Shown here in pieces: positions 21,101 to 30,122 of a stretch of DNA of 64,000 nucleotides. Both the position numbers and the translations under genes were made by a program. Origin of the DNA: Acidipila sp. (lineage in GTDB: Bacteria; Acidobacteriota; Terriglobia; Acidiferrales; UBA7541). Numbering within the stretch: the stretch's first letter is position 1; every line of letters begins with the position of its first letter. The notes beneath the pieces were generated by a model that saw only the letters and a list, made by a program, of their open reading frames with translations, did no database searches and had not been told where the DNA came from. The DNA lies in NCBI GenBank assembly GCA_010365215.1, contig JAAFGT010000019.1:1-64000 (forward strand). Reading direction: 5' to 3'.

Positions 21101-21384
21101 CGAAACTCAAAGCCACTCAAGACAGCTTGAACTGGGGCCTCGGCGTGGACGGCAAGCTTGGTGAATTTGCAGGAGTAGTGGAAAGCGCCGACGCCGCGCC
21201 GCCCGCGCAGGCCTACGAAGTATTCGATAGCCTAAGCCAGCGCTTGGCAGGGCCCCTGGCGCAGGCCAAAGACCTGCTGGGCAAAGACCTCGCCGCCTTT
21301 AACGAGTTGGCCCGCAAGGACGGCCTCAACGCGCTGCTGCTTCCCCCCACCGGCGAAGCACTAGCCCCAGGCGGCGCCAAGTAG
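18199..21384 (+). CDS. Secreted Asp-box (BNR/sortilin-like) beta-propeller protein
   Basis: The 1061-residue product has a signal peptide (cut near IHAQQ) and about twelve Asp-box-like turns such as TTNGGADW, STDAGKTW, TQDGGKTW, STDSGATW, SDDGGDKW, STDGGKSF, SNNGGMSW, TRDGGKNW and SFNDGAQW. Together they predict two beta-propellers (about 30-720). The rest forms a beta-rich domain with an ordered helical tail (about 900-1040). Relatives are the VPS10/sortilin-like glycosyl-hydrolase-type proteins abundant in Acidobacteriota. No catalytic set is evident, so binding or processing of peptides or glycans outside the cell is an inference. Confidence 0.88.
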   Translation: MKMAGTLCLRAVLWAMILAAAGVGIHAQQVDESLYKGMKWRQIGPFRGGRVLAVAGVPGDAQTFYFGGTGSGIWKTTNGGADWTPLFDKQSVSAIGAIAVAASDANVIYAGTGEACIRSNISHGDGVYKSTDAGKTWVNIGLKDTRHIGRLIIHPRDPNIVFVAALGHAFGNNAERGVFRTQDGGKTWEKVLYKDDKTGAIDITFDPTNPHILFAALWEASRSPWGLNSGGPGSGLYKSTDSGATWKRLEGNGLPKGILGRIGVTVSGGDGNRVYALIEAEEGGLYRSDDGGDKWTRINEDRNFLQRAWYYTHVFADPKNVDTLYILNVRAHRSTDGGKSFQQIKPPHGDNHGLWIDPTEPQRMILGNDGGATISVDGAKTWTRQDSQPTAQFYHVITDNHFPYNVYGAQQDNSTIGIQSRGEYGVIGRWNWNPVGGGESGYIAPDPRDNGVIYAGGYEGEITRYDRRTGQIQEIGAWPEPSDGEGAAKLKYRFQWTAPIVLSPQDPNVLYHGSQVLLMSNNGGMSWTPISPDLTRNDKSKQVAPGGPITKEDTGAEYYDTIFSIAPSTIEKNLIWVGSDDGLVHVTRDGGKNWANVTPKQMPEWGRVDLIEASPHDPATAYMAVERHMLDDYHPYLFKTSNYGKSWSPLTAGIPDGTFVRAVREDPKRKGLLYAGTETGIYVSFNDGAQWQPLQLNLPTTPIHDLVIKDDDLVVATHGRSFWILDDISLLRQVNANLAKGDAYFYTPAATYRGPFGGGYPIRGPLGQNPPYGVIFDYFLKAAPAEKEDVTLEIVDRQGKSIRKISSLKKPDASPDADDEDESDAKLPVEAGMNRYVWDMRYEPVAHIPGYSTGEYGDGLKGPLVLPGSYTARLTVGGKSLEVPFEVKLDPRNTASQADLQKQFDLRVKIHDRLAEDYSTVNQLRDLRVQLKGIEKRLQNDAAHKEVLSAAEELEKKIDPVEAALINPKLKATQDSLNWGLGVDGKLGEFAGVVESADAAPPAQAYEVFDSLSQRLAGPLAQAKDLLGKDLAAFNELARKDGLNALLLPPTGEALAPGGAK

Positions 21385-21500
21385 CGGTCTATCTGTAGCG
21401 GAGAAAATCCGTTCCGGCATTCCGAGCGCAGCGAGCAATCTCTATGGGCTGCGTGGGAGCAGCGCCTGATCGTGTGCGAGATGCGCGCCACGAGCCGGCG

Positions 21501-21845
21501 TTAGCCCAGCGACTGCTCGGCTGTCTCCACATCTGGAAAACTCTTCAATACTTTCTTTACCCGCGCGATATCCAGCACCGCATCTACGCGCGTGTTGATC
21601 GCCGCCATCGCCAGTGTCTGCCCATTTTTCTGATAGGCCACGTGCATCTGCACCAGCGCGCCCACGCCCGCGGAATCCATATAAGGAACTCCCGCCAGGT
21701 CCAGGATCACCACCGAAGCCGTCTCCGCGCGCAGCGCTTTCAAAAAGTCCGGCACCGTCTCCAGGGTCACGCGCCCGGTCACATGCACAACCCGCCGCCC
21801 GTGGCGCTCGGTGCTCTCACTGACAATTTTCAGTCGCTCAGTCAT
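21501..21845 (-). CDS. STAS-domain anti-sigma factor antagonist
   Basis: A 114-residue single STAS domain. It contains VVILDLAGVPYMDSAGVGALVQ, in which the serine of DSAG is the usual phosphorylation site in SpoIIAA/RsbV-type antagonists. Such proteins release a sigma factor from its anti-sigma kinase. I start at the ATG at 21845, four bases after AGAGAGG; the frame continues upstream without a site. No RsbW-like kinase or sigma gene is adjacent, so its partner lies elsewhere. Confidence 0.87.
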   Translation of the reverse strand: MTERLKIVSESTERHGRRVVHVTGRVTLETVPDFLKALRAETASVVILDLAGVPYMDSAGVGALVQMHVAYQKNGQTLAMAAINTRVDAVLDIARVKKVLKSFPDVETAEQSLG

Positions 21846-21931
21846 AGGCCTCTCTGTCTGGCGCATTCTAGCAACGAACGTCGTCATTACGACTCATTTT
21901 GATGCCAGCGAAGTAGATTGCGCCCCAAGGT

Positions 21932-22016
21932 AGCACAGCCAATCCTGGCTGTGCTCTTTCTTTCCCTTCACGCACCGACCTCTCTCCAAAAACCGCACAG
22001 GCAAGCGTGGCTGTGC
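21932..22016. repeat. Two related palindromes of a dispersed GTAGCACAG family
   Basis: First: AGCACAGCC (21932-21940) / GGCTGTGCT (21947-21955), a perfect 9-bp stem. Second: GCACAG (21995-22000) / CTGTGC (22011-22016), reading TGGCTGTGCTAC on the plus strand up to the decarboxylase stop. A third relative is at 49993-50020. Confidence 0.65.
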
Positions 22017-22019
22017 TAC

Positions 22020-23522
22020 TCATACCCGCTCAGCCGCTTCGCGCACCAGCGTCCACAAATTCGCGACGTGCTCCCGTTCAGTCCCGGCGGCTCCAATCGA
22101 AACGCGCACCATCCAGCGGCCGTCCAGTATCGCCGGAGTCAAATAAGCCGCGCCCGATTTGTTTACCCGCTCCACCCAGCCGAGCGTGTGGCGATCTAAA
22201 GCCTGCGCGTTTATAGCGCGCGCATCATGAGCTTGCCCGTCCGCGTGGTCCCCGATGACCATGCCAGGCGGTTCGTGGCGGATACAAACCGTTTGCAGCG
22301 GGACAGGAGCCACCACCCGCCAATGGGGAGTAGCCCGCACCTCTCCCGCCAGCCACTGCGCATTAGCCAGATCCCTGCGTAGCCGCTCCTGCAATGCCTC
22401 CACTCCCTGTTCGCGTATCAGGAACCACAGCTTCAGCGCACGGAATCTTCGCCCCAGCGGCAGACCCCAGTCGCGCAGATTCTTCACCCGGCCATCCGCG
22501 CCGGTCTGCAGGTAGCTCGGGTTGGTCGACATCACGCGCACCAGATGCTCCGGCTCGCGCACATAAAACAGCGAGCAGTCGAACGCCGCGCCCAGCCACT
22601 TGTGCGGGTTGAGCACCAGCGAATCGGCGCTCTCCACGCCGTGCCACATCCAGCGGCATTCCGGAAGGATCATCGCCGAGCCGGCCATCGCCGCATCCAC
22701 GTGCAGCCACAGGCCATGCCTTTTCGCGATTCGCGCGATGGCTTCCACAGGATCGAGCGCCGTGGAAGTCGTAGTTCCCGTAGTGGCCACAATGGCGCAC
22801 GGACGCAGCCCCACGGCCACGTCGTGCTCGATCAGCGCCTCCAGCCCTTCAGGCCGCATGGCATATTTTTCGTCGTGCGGCGCCACGTGAACGTTCTCGC
22901 GCCCAAACCCCGCCAGCAGCGCAGCCTTCTCCACCGAGCTGTGGCTGTGCGCCGACGCGTAAACCACCAGCGGCTGCTTCTCCGCCTGCAAGCCGCCGCG
23001 ATTCAACCCATAGTCGGTGGTCTTCTCGCGCGCGCATAACAATGCCACCAGCGAGCTAGTCGAAGCCGTGTCCTGAATCACGCCACTCCAATTCGCGGAA
23101 AGCCCCAACATCTGCCGCATCCAGTCGGTCATCACCTCTTCCAGCTCGGTCAGCGCCGGACTCGATTGCCAGGAGAGCCCCAGCACTCCCAATCCCGTGC
23201 TCACGTAATCGCCCAGCACGCTTGAGAGCAAACTGTTCGCAGGGAAGTAGCCGAAGAACTGCGGGTGCTGCCAGTGGGAAAGCCCCGGCAAAATAATTTT
23301 ATCCAAATCGCGCAAAATAACTTCAAACGGTTCGCCCGCCACCGGCGGCTCCGCCGGCAACAAGCCCTTAATCTCACCCGGCGCCGTCCGCGCCATCACC
23401 GGCAACCCGCCCATCCGCGCGCGATAGTCCGCCACCCAATCCACAATCGCGTGCCCCGCCTTCCGAAATTCTTCAGGAGTCATTCCGCTTCCGTAGTCCT
23501 CGTGGCCGTTCGCGTGGTTCAT
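22020..23522 (-). CDS. PLP-dependent amino acid decarboxylase (group II, aromatic-type)
   Basis: The 500-residue product matches the aromatic amino acid/DOPA decarboxylase family. It opens with MTPEEFRKAGHAIVDWVADY, has the cofactor aspartate motif LWLHVDAAMAGSAMI, and carries the PLP lysine in NPHKWLGAAFDCSLFYV. Length is typical. It probably decarboxylates an aromatic or related amino acid to an amine in the cytoplasm; the substrate cannot be read from sequence. It stands alone, about 170 bases from the nearest upstream gene. Confidence 0.92.
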   Translation of the reverse strand: MNHANGHEDYGSGMTPEEFRKAGHAIVDWVADYRARMGGLPVMARTAPGEIKGLLPAEPPVAGEPFEVILRDLDKIILPGLSHWQHPQFFGYFPANSLLSSVLGDYVSTGLGVLGLSWQSSPALTELEEVMTDWMRQMLGLSANWSGVIQDTASTSSLVALLCAREKTTDYGLNRGGLQAEKQPLVVYASAHSHSSVEKAALLAGFGRENVHVAPHDEKYAMRPEGLEALIEHDVAVGLRPCAIVATTGTTTSTALDPVEAIARIAKRHGLWLHVDAAMAGSAMILPECRWMWHGVESADSLVLNPHKWLGAAFDCSLFYVREPEHLVRVMSTNPSYLQTGADGRVKNLRDWGLPLGRRFRALKLWFLIREQGVEALQERLRRDLANAQWLAGEVRATPHWRVVAPVPLQTVCIRHEPPGMVIGDHADGQAHDARAINAQALDRHTLGWVERVNKSGAAYLTPAILDGRWMVRVSIGAAGTEREHVANLWTLVREAAERV

Positions 23523-23709
23523 CCACGCGATGGCGTGACGTCTCGACGCCTATAAAACTGGGGATGTCGCCAGGAAGCGTATCAAGGTCGGGAAAACGAT
23601 GCCAGAGTCAGCTAAGTGACCCGCGAGTGGAATCGATACAGCATCAATTCAAACAAAAGGCACTCAAGATTGAGATTTATTTCACCAACTTGAAAGTGGA
23701 CGCGGCCGC

Positions 23710-24258
23710 CTAGGATGCCGGCACAGCCGATTGTGCCGGTTGCGATGGCGCCTTTTTCCTCAGGACCGCCGCGGAAATCAGCGTGATGGCCAGCCCGATC
23801 GGGAAGGGCTCGATGAACGTCATCGCTGCGTTGAGGAGCGGGTTGTCTTCTATCTCCTTGTATCTTTTTACTTCTTCCATTTTCGCCTGGATGGCGGCAG
23901 GGCCCGCGCCCGAGGCCTTGAGCTTCGCGATCAGATAGGCGCCATATTTGTCCATGAAATCGGGCAGGAAGTTGAAGTAGAGAATTTCCCAGGTCACGAC
24001 ATAAAAGACGCACGAAATCAGGGTAATGGAGATGCCGACGGCAAACGCTTTGGCGAAGCTGATTTGGCCGCCGCCCACGTTGTCGCGGTACGAGCGGATG
24101 CCGAAAAATACCAGCAAGAACGAGAGCACGATGGCCGTGTAGCCGATGACCATGCCCTTGTCGAAGCTTATACTGTGCAAGAATGGCAAAGTGGCCACCA
24201 TCATCAGCGAGGAAAGAGCGCCAGAAATCAGCCCGAAAGTCAGCACGGTCTTTTTCAT
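23710..24258 (-). CDS. DUF4199 membrane protein
   Basis: The product (182 residues from the ATG at 24258) has four membrane segments: about 5-25, 33-55, 70-92 and 145-165. The loop following the third contains NFLPDFMDKYG, as in DUF4199 proteins. I chose this ATG because GGAGA lies about nine bases upstream and MKKTVLTFGLISGAL is a normal start; the frame stays open 13 codons further. The function of the family is unknown. Confidence 0.8.
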   Translation of the reverse strand: MKKTVLTFGLISGALSSLMMVATLPFLHSISFDKGMVIGYTAIVLSFLLVFFGIRSYRDNVGGGQISFAKAFAVGISITLISCVFYVVTWEILYFNFLPDFMDKYGAYLIAKLKASGAGPAAIQAKMEEVKRYKEIEDNPLLNAAMTFIEPFPIGLAITLISAAVLRKKAPSQPAQSAVPAS

Positions 24259-24340
24259 CGATTTAAGTCTCCTTTTCCCTCGATTCCGTGAAACCACGTT
24301 TAACGTGCCCGAAATTTAGCGGGCGCCGCCGGCGCTGCGG

Positions 24341-24745
24341 TCAGTCTTCCTTTGGCGGTTCCCATAACTCGATGCGGTTGCCGTCCGGGTCGGTGATCCA
24401 GGCGAAGCGGCCGTAGTCCTGGTCTTCGCGGTGGGGATCGATCTCTACTCCCGATTTCTTAAGGTCTTCGAGCAGCGCGTCGAGATTGTCGACGCGGTAG
24501 TTGACCATGCAGCTGGCTTTGCTCGCGCCGAAATATTTCGTCGTCTGGGGGAAGATGCACCATGCAGTCTGGGCTTTGGGGCCCGGCTCGGTGCCGTCTG
24601 CTGCCTGCAGCTCGCGCCAGTGAAATGATGCTCCCTGGCCGTGCGGTTCGCGCTGGATGCCGAGATGCTTCTCATACCAGTCGTAGAGCTGCGGCGGGTT
24701 CTCTGATTTGAAGAAAATTCCACCAATACCGGTTACGCGCTTCAT
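24341..24745 (-). CDS. VOC (glyoxalase/bleomycin-resistance fold) protein
   Basis: A 134-residue single VOC domain. It opens with VTGIGGIFFKSENPPQLYDWY and closes with ITDPDGNRIELWEPP, whose glutamate is a usual metal ligand. Family members are small metal enzymes such as glyoxalase I, epoxide or antibiotic-modifying enzymes, and dioxygenases. Substrate unknown. GGAGGCTC precedes the start. Confidence 0.88.
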   Translation of the reverse strand: MKRVTGIGGIFFKSENPPQLYDWYEKHLGIQREPHGQGASFHWRELQAADGTEPGPKAQTAWCIFPQTTKYFGASKASCMVNYRVDNLDALLEDLKKSGVEIDPHREDQDYGRFAWITDPDGNRIELWEPPKED

Positions 24746-24854
24746 GAGCCTCCTTGACCTGATTTCACGGTGCCGAAGTGTAGCGTGACTTAAGCGGCGT
24801 GGTGCGAAGGATTTGTGGTCTTGGGCGGGTACTTACGGTGAGGGATAGCACTCC

Positions 24855-24887
24855 AAATAAAAAAGCCCCGCTAACCACGCGGGGCTT
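24855..24887 (-). terminator. Intrinsic terminator of the 16S rRNA unit
   Basis: On the minus strand a 9-bp GC-rich stem (AAGCCCCGC / GCGGGGCTT, arms 24863-24871 and 24879-24887) is followed by TTTTTTATTT. It lies about 150 bases beyond the 16S 3' end, with no other gene between. Confidence 0.88.
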
Positions 24888-24899
24888 CGCCGCTTTAGC

Positions 24900-24936
24900 T
24901 CTTTGACTTAATCGGATGAGACTTGCCAGAACCCGT
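24900..24936 (-). other. 16S rRNA trailer arm of the processing stem
   Basis: Read on the plus strand, this is TCTTTGACTTAATCGGATGA and so on. It is nearly identical, in inverted orientation, to 26652-26686 upstream of the gene; about 34 of 37 positions pair. In the transcript the two arms would form the double-stranded stem cut by RNase III. A second perfect hairpin, GTCGGCC / GGCCGAC (24935-24953), follows on the 16S side. Confidence 0.85.
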
Positions 24937-25030
24937 CGGCCTGATTGGCCGACCGAACTCCCAGTCCGTGAACCGGGTGAGCGACATCCCCCTGCATACA
25001 CCACAGAGGTATTCGCTATTTCTCTTTTAT

Positions 25031-26565
<1,535 letters not shown>

Positions 26566-26651
26566 AACCTGATGTTCCAACCCCTTGGGCGCCGAAGCGC
26601 TTCAGAGGCAGAACGAACTATTGAATCGTTCGGCAAAACCAAAAAAACCGA

Positions 26652-26686
26652 ACGGGTTCTGGCACGTATCATCCGATTGTCAAAGA
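26652..26686 (-). other. 16S rRNA leader arm of the processing stem
   Basis: On the minus strand it begins TCTTTGACAATCGGATGATA and pairs with the trailer at 24900-24936. It lies about 40 bases after the predicted transcription start. A local inverted repeat, CGTTCGG / CCGAACG (26627-26656), follows it. Confidence 0.85.
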
Positions 26687-26730
26687 ACAGACGTCCCTGG
26701 CAGGCAGGAAGGCCCTAGAGGCAATTACCG

Positions 26731-26759
26731 ATACTACGCAAGTAGGCTCACTATGTCAA
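26731..26759 (-). promoter_or_regulatory. Strong sigma-70 promoter of the 16S unit
   Basis: Minus strand: TTGACA (26759-26754), a 17-bp spacer, and TAGTAT (26736-26731). This near-consensus promoter predicts transcription from about 26724, 160 bases ahead of the mature 16S 5' end. Confidence 0.85.
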
Positions 26760-26826
26760 CCCGCGATTTTACGTTATCCACAGCCGCTCGCCGAAAGCCG
26801 ATGCCCTAAAGGCCAGAGCTGCAAAC

Positions 26827-26862
26827 AACGGCACAAAGAACGGCACAAAGTACGGCACAAAG
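26827..26862. repeat. Three 12-bp tandem repeats downstream of the zinc-ribbon gene
   Basis: Units of (A/T)ACGGCACAAAG at 26827, 26839 and 26851, plus a partial TACG. They lie between the end of the zinc-ribbon gene and the 16S promoter. Confidence 0.8.
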
Positions 26863-26896
26863 TACGACGCGGCGGTGCGGCCAACGCGACGCGGAG

Positions 26897-27634
26897 CTAC
26901 TCCCGGACGCGGGTGTACACATGTCCCGCGCCATCGGGATCCACCACGCTCATCGAATCTCCCGACAACTGGCAATGCCAGATCACAATGTCGTGAGAAA
27001 AGATGGCATCCGGCTGCAGGCGGAGAGTCCCGTCGCCGCTGAAAACGTAAACACCGTGATCTCCGACCAGGGCGCTCTTAATGCTGTAGCGGCCGTCATC
27101 GGAAAAGACCAGGTGAGTGTCGCCGATGAGCGTGGTGGTCTTCCAATCGCCGACGATCGGGTTTTGCGGAGCGGCGGCAGGCGGCGGAGGCGTTGGCACA
27201 GGAGCGGTAGTCGCAGGCGTATCCACGGGCGCTGGTGCGGGCGCGGCGGGGTTATCGGACACGGGCGCACTATCCGGAATGACGCCGGGCGCGTCTCTTC
27301 CGGATTGTATCGGATTCCGACGCAGGCCGAACGCCAGCGCGATTACCAGGAGAAGACAAGCGGCAAAACCCACCAGAACCCACAGAGCGGCTTTGCTTTT
27401 TCCTGTTACCGCAGGCGATTCGGGCTCCGGTTGCGGATGGATTAGCGGCAGTCCGGGCAAGGCCGCGCGAAGCTGATCTTGCCCGCTTGAGACTCCGGAG
27501 CTTTCACTATTGAGAACCCGTTGCGCAATCTCCTTCTGCAACGGCAGTTGACCGGGCGCAGCGATTGCCTTGCCGCAAGCGCTGCAGAAGGAGGCATCGT
27601 TGGGATTCGCAGCACCACAGTAATTGCAGAACAT
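26897..27634 (-). CDS. Zinc-ribbon membrane protein with lipocalin-like C-terminus
   Basis: The product (245 residues) begins MFCNYCGAANPNDASFCSAC, a CxxC...CxxC zinc ribbon. It continues through a linker to one membrane segment (about 95-117), then a proline- and alanine-rich spacer, and ends in a domain starting NPIVGDWKTTTLIGDTHLVF, like small extracytoplasmic beta-barrel domains. Start ATG 27634 is chosen because GGAGGA lies three bases upstream and the ribbon begins there. A near-consensus promoter at 27859-27887 implies a leader of about 220 bases. Function unknown; a sensor linking the cytoplasm and outside is one inference. Confidence 0.78.
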   Translation of the reverse strand: MFCNYCGAANPNDASFCSACGKAIAAPGQLPLQKEIAQRVLNSESSGVSSGQDQLRAALPGLPLIHPQPEPESPAVTGKSKAALWVLVGFAACLLLVIALAFGLRRNPIQSGRDAPGVIPDSAPVSDNPAAPAPAPVDTPATTAPVPTPPPPAAAPQNPIVGDWKTTTLIGDTHLVFSDDGRYSIKSALVGDHGVYVFSGDGTLRLQPDAIFSHDIVIWHCQLSGDSMSVVDPDGAGHVYTRVRE

Positions 27635-27858
27635 GATTCCTCCGTCGTGGAAATTGACGAAGTATACATTGGGGATTGTCATAGCGACAAACGAAACGGG
27701 TCCGCGGCCGGGTGCGGACGGGGGATCCCGGTCCGTGCCCTGTGCGCATTACCCCCTCCCCCCCGGGGAGTTTTTCGTAAGCAAGGAAAGTAAAGGACTT
27801 ATAAAGCAGTGAAGTCGTAAGCAAGAGCTCCCTACGGCCACCTTTATCCTCCTGAGTA
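27635..27858 (-). other. Long 5' leader of the zinc-ribbon gene
   Basis: About 220 untranslated bases lie between the predicted transcription start and the ATG. The region holds an 11-bp direct repeat (TCGTAAGCAAG on the plus strand at 27775 and 27815), a run of C/G with CCCCGGGG near 27762-27769, and no known riboswitch that I recognise. Confidence 0.4.
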
Positions 27859-27887
27859 ACTATACCATTAAGATATCAGTATGTCAA
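27859..27887 (-). promoter_or_regulatory. Strong sigma-70 promoter of the zinc-ribbon gene
   Basis: Minus strand: TTGACA (27887-27882), a 17-bp AT-rich spacer, and TATAGT (27864-27859). This is one of the best promoter matches in the window. Confidence 0.75.
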
Positions 27888-28030
27888 GGACGCGCAGAGA
27901 ATTCGGAAGCGGAATCAAATTAAGAAACAAAGTGGGAGCGGGACGAGGGGTTGAACAAAGAAGGGTCAAGAACCGCACCCTTAAAACCGAAGGGTTGGCC
28001 ACCCGCCCGCGTATAGTGCGGTCGACATTC

Positions 28031-28930
28031 TCATATTGTGATTTTGATGTTTTCAGTTATTTGCATCTCCATGAGCGCATCTAACTTGAAGGGTTCTCCT
28101 GGTTTATGAGTAGAAACAATATGGGCCAGTTGTGCTTTATCCGCACGAGTTATGAGAAACATGATTTGCTTCTTTGCTAGCGTGTTGAATTGCTTTCTCA
28201 GGGGACCCTCCCATAGTCCAAGCGATAAACCCAATGCCCGACGCACCTCAAACGCCGCCAGATCAGCAGCCTGTAATGGCTCGCAATCTTTATCATTGGC
28301 GGTAGAAAAAGTAGCCATATACTCGGCCGCATTTGGATTTGTTTGCTTAAGATTTCGGTAAGCTTTGTTCGCAAGCGGTGCGTGCTCCTCATCTTCATCG
28401 CATACAAACGAAACGCAGTCTTTTGCTGAGCTTGTGTCCATTCTCTTAAGTTTTTCCGATTTCACATCACTTTCTAATACTTTCATGGCCCACGCGCATT
28501 GAATCATTGCTAAATCATATGCCAAACGATAAGGGCTATTGCCCAGAATGGCACGAGCGTTCCGCTTTCTAATAGCATCGTAGAAGTCTTTCTGGACTAC
28601 ACCAACTCCTTGAACACAGAGATACGGCTGGTCATCAAAAGCTACCGGGGCTGTGATTAAATTTAGAAACTCCTGGTTGATGGAATCAAGTTTTAAGCGT
28701 TCTGCTCCTGTGATGTTCCTAGGGTCAACAACGAACTTTGCAAATTGTTTTGTACCTCGTTCGCATTCCGACGCCTTGAAGTATCCGATACCAATGTCCG
28801 AACGATTCCGAAGAACTTCCCAACGGCGCTCAAGCTCGAATAAAGGAACACCTCGGCCCAATAGACCACCCACAACAAACACCCCTCCCGGTGTCATATC
28901 GAAACTCTCATCCATGTACGAAACAATCAA
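28031..28930 (-). CDS. DUF3800 protein
   Basis: The 299-residue product begins MIVSYMDESFDM, the Y-x-D-E-S signature of DUF3800, and has a central SAKDCVSFVCDEDEE and the later LQAADLAAFEVRRAL. These are consistent with the RNase H-like fold predicted for this family. Its role is unproven; members often sit in mobile or accessory DNA. Base composition is AT-richer than the surrounding housekeeping genes. It runs in the same direction as the DUF5677 gene upstream, with a 130-base gap. Confidence 0.85.
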   Translation of the reverse strand: MIVSYMDESFDMTPGGVFVVGGLLGRGVPLFELERRWEVLRNRSDIGIGYFKASECERGTKQFAKFVVDPRNITGAERLKLDSINQEFLNLITAPVAFDDQPYLCVQGVGVVQKDFYDAIRKRNARAILGNSPYRLAYDLAMIQCAWAMKVLESDVKSEKLKRMDTSSAKDCVSFVCDEDEEHAPLANKAYRNLKQTNPNAAEYMATFSTANDKDCEPLQAADLAAFEVRRALGLSLGLWEGPLRKQFNTLAKKQIMFLITRADKAQLAHIVSTHKPGEPFKLDALMEMQITENIKITI

Positions 28931-29060
28931 AACGTAATAGCCTCTCCTTGTAGCGTCGAGCAGTAACTGTTCAAAGAATACTTCTCAGCAGTACGCCACT
29001 CGCCTAAGTAGTTCCATCCTTCTGAGGATCAAGTGTTACTCCCCACTTACCTCGGGCTGC

Positions 29061-29954
29061 TCAGATTATCAGCCTGCTTAGTTTTGAGCGGTGGATCCGA
29101 ACACACTCCCTGCAAAGTTTGTGAACCGCACTTTTACGTCGCAACTTCAATAACTGATCCGCCACCTCAAACGAAAACACCAAAAGGACGTGGGCCGATT
29201 TAACAGCTTCATCCGAATTAATCGAGTCGGGCCCTTGCTCAACGTAAAATTGTTCCTCTTCGACGATCCTATGCGCGAGATCCGATGGCGAAGCGTGGAC
29301 AAAGGCATTGGGCACCAAGTAGGAATAAAGGTAGTGATTCTGAAGACCCACCGCTTTACTCAAGACGTCAAAACCGGCGTCAGTCCACTTGCTGGTGAAA
29401 GTCTTACCAAATTTCAGTTTGAGTTGTTCAATACCGACACTTAGCTCTTCAATGCGCTGATTCAGGACCTTGCGCAATGCCTCGCCCTTTCGGCCTGAAT
29501 ACAAATCGCGGGCGCGATAAAGCCTCTTACGCCTCTCTACTAATTCGAAGTACATGTACGGCTCGGCTTGGTCTGGAAACTTTATAAAGTAGGCCGCCAG
29601 CACTACTCGTTCGAACATTGTGCGTACACGAGCTTGGGCTGCACCACCGTGTGCGTTAACCGCTAAACAGAGGATTTGCTGAAAGTCCTCCTGGGCGAGG
29701 CTCAAGTGAGAAAATGCTATCAACTCATGTGGTTTACTAATTTTGTGCTTTCTTTTCGACTTAAACACGTCCCAAGAAAACTCCATCAGTTCTGGAAAGG
29801 CGCGGACAAACGACAGGTTCCGTTCTGCGAATTTTTTCCATTCGTCCGGAAAGCCGTAGCCGATTTCATATGCATTGAGCAATATCTCGCGGCGGACTTC
29901 AACCTGAAATTGGTCTATGTCAAGATGCGGTTTGTCTGGTTGGCTCTGTGACAT
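29061..29954 (-). CDS. DUF5677 protein
   Basis: The 297-residue product is mostly helical. It contains VRTMFERVVLAAYFIKFPD, YFELVERRKRLYRAR, and later YLVPNAFVHASPSDLAHRI, a pattern that matches the DUF5677 family. The C-terminus has KLCRECVRIHRSKLSR. Its function is unknown; relatives occur in accessory islands. It lies upstream of and parallel to the DUF3800 gene and divergent from the membrane protein at 30123. Confidence 0.7.
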   Translation of the reverse strand: MSQSQPDKPHLDIDQFQVEVRREILLNAYEIGYGFPDEWKKFAERNLSFVRAFPELMEFSWDVFKSKRKHKISKPHELIAFSHLSLAQEDFQQILCLAVNAHGGAAQARVRTMFERVVLAAYFIKFPDQAEPYMYFELVERRKRLYRARDLYSGRKGEALRKVLNQRIEELSVGIEQLKLKFGKTFTSKWTDAGFDVLSKAVGLQNHYLYSYLVPNAFVHASPSDLAHRIVEEEQFYVEQGPDSINSDEAVKSAHVLLVFSFEVADQLLKLRRKSAVHKLCRECVRIHRSKLSRLII

Positions 29955-30122
29955 GGTCTTACCCTCGCTAGATGGAAAACGACAGATTTGAGAGGGTCAT
30001 CGGATCCATTCTCGTACGTCGCTCACTCACACGCCGACAACATCGCGCACGGCGTATACTCCTTGGTTATAGGCAGCAGCGCGGGCCACGATTGAACAGG
30101 CTGACGAAATAAAGGACGCGTC

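Noticed and set aside
27808-27826. A fragment of 16S rRNA (similar to GTGAAGTCGTAACAAGG) upstream of the zinc-ribbon gene
   Set aside because: The likeness is about 16 bases with one insertion, and the core is an internal direct repeat of the leader (27775 and 27815), so chance or local duplication is more likely.
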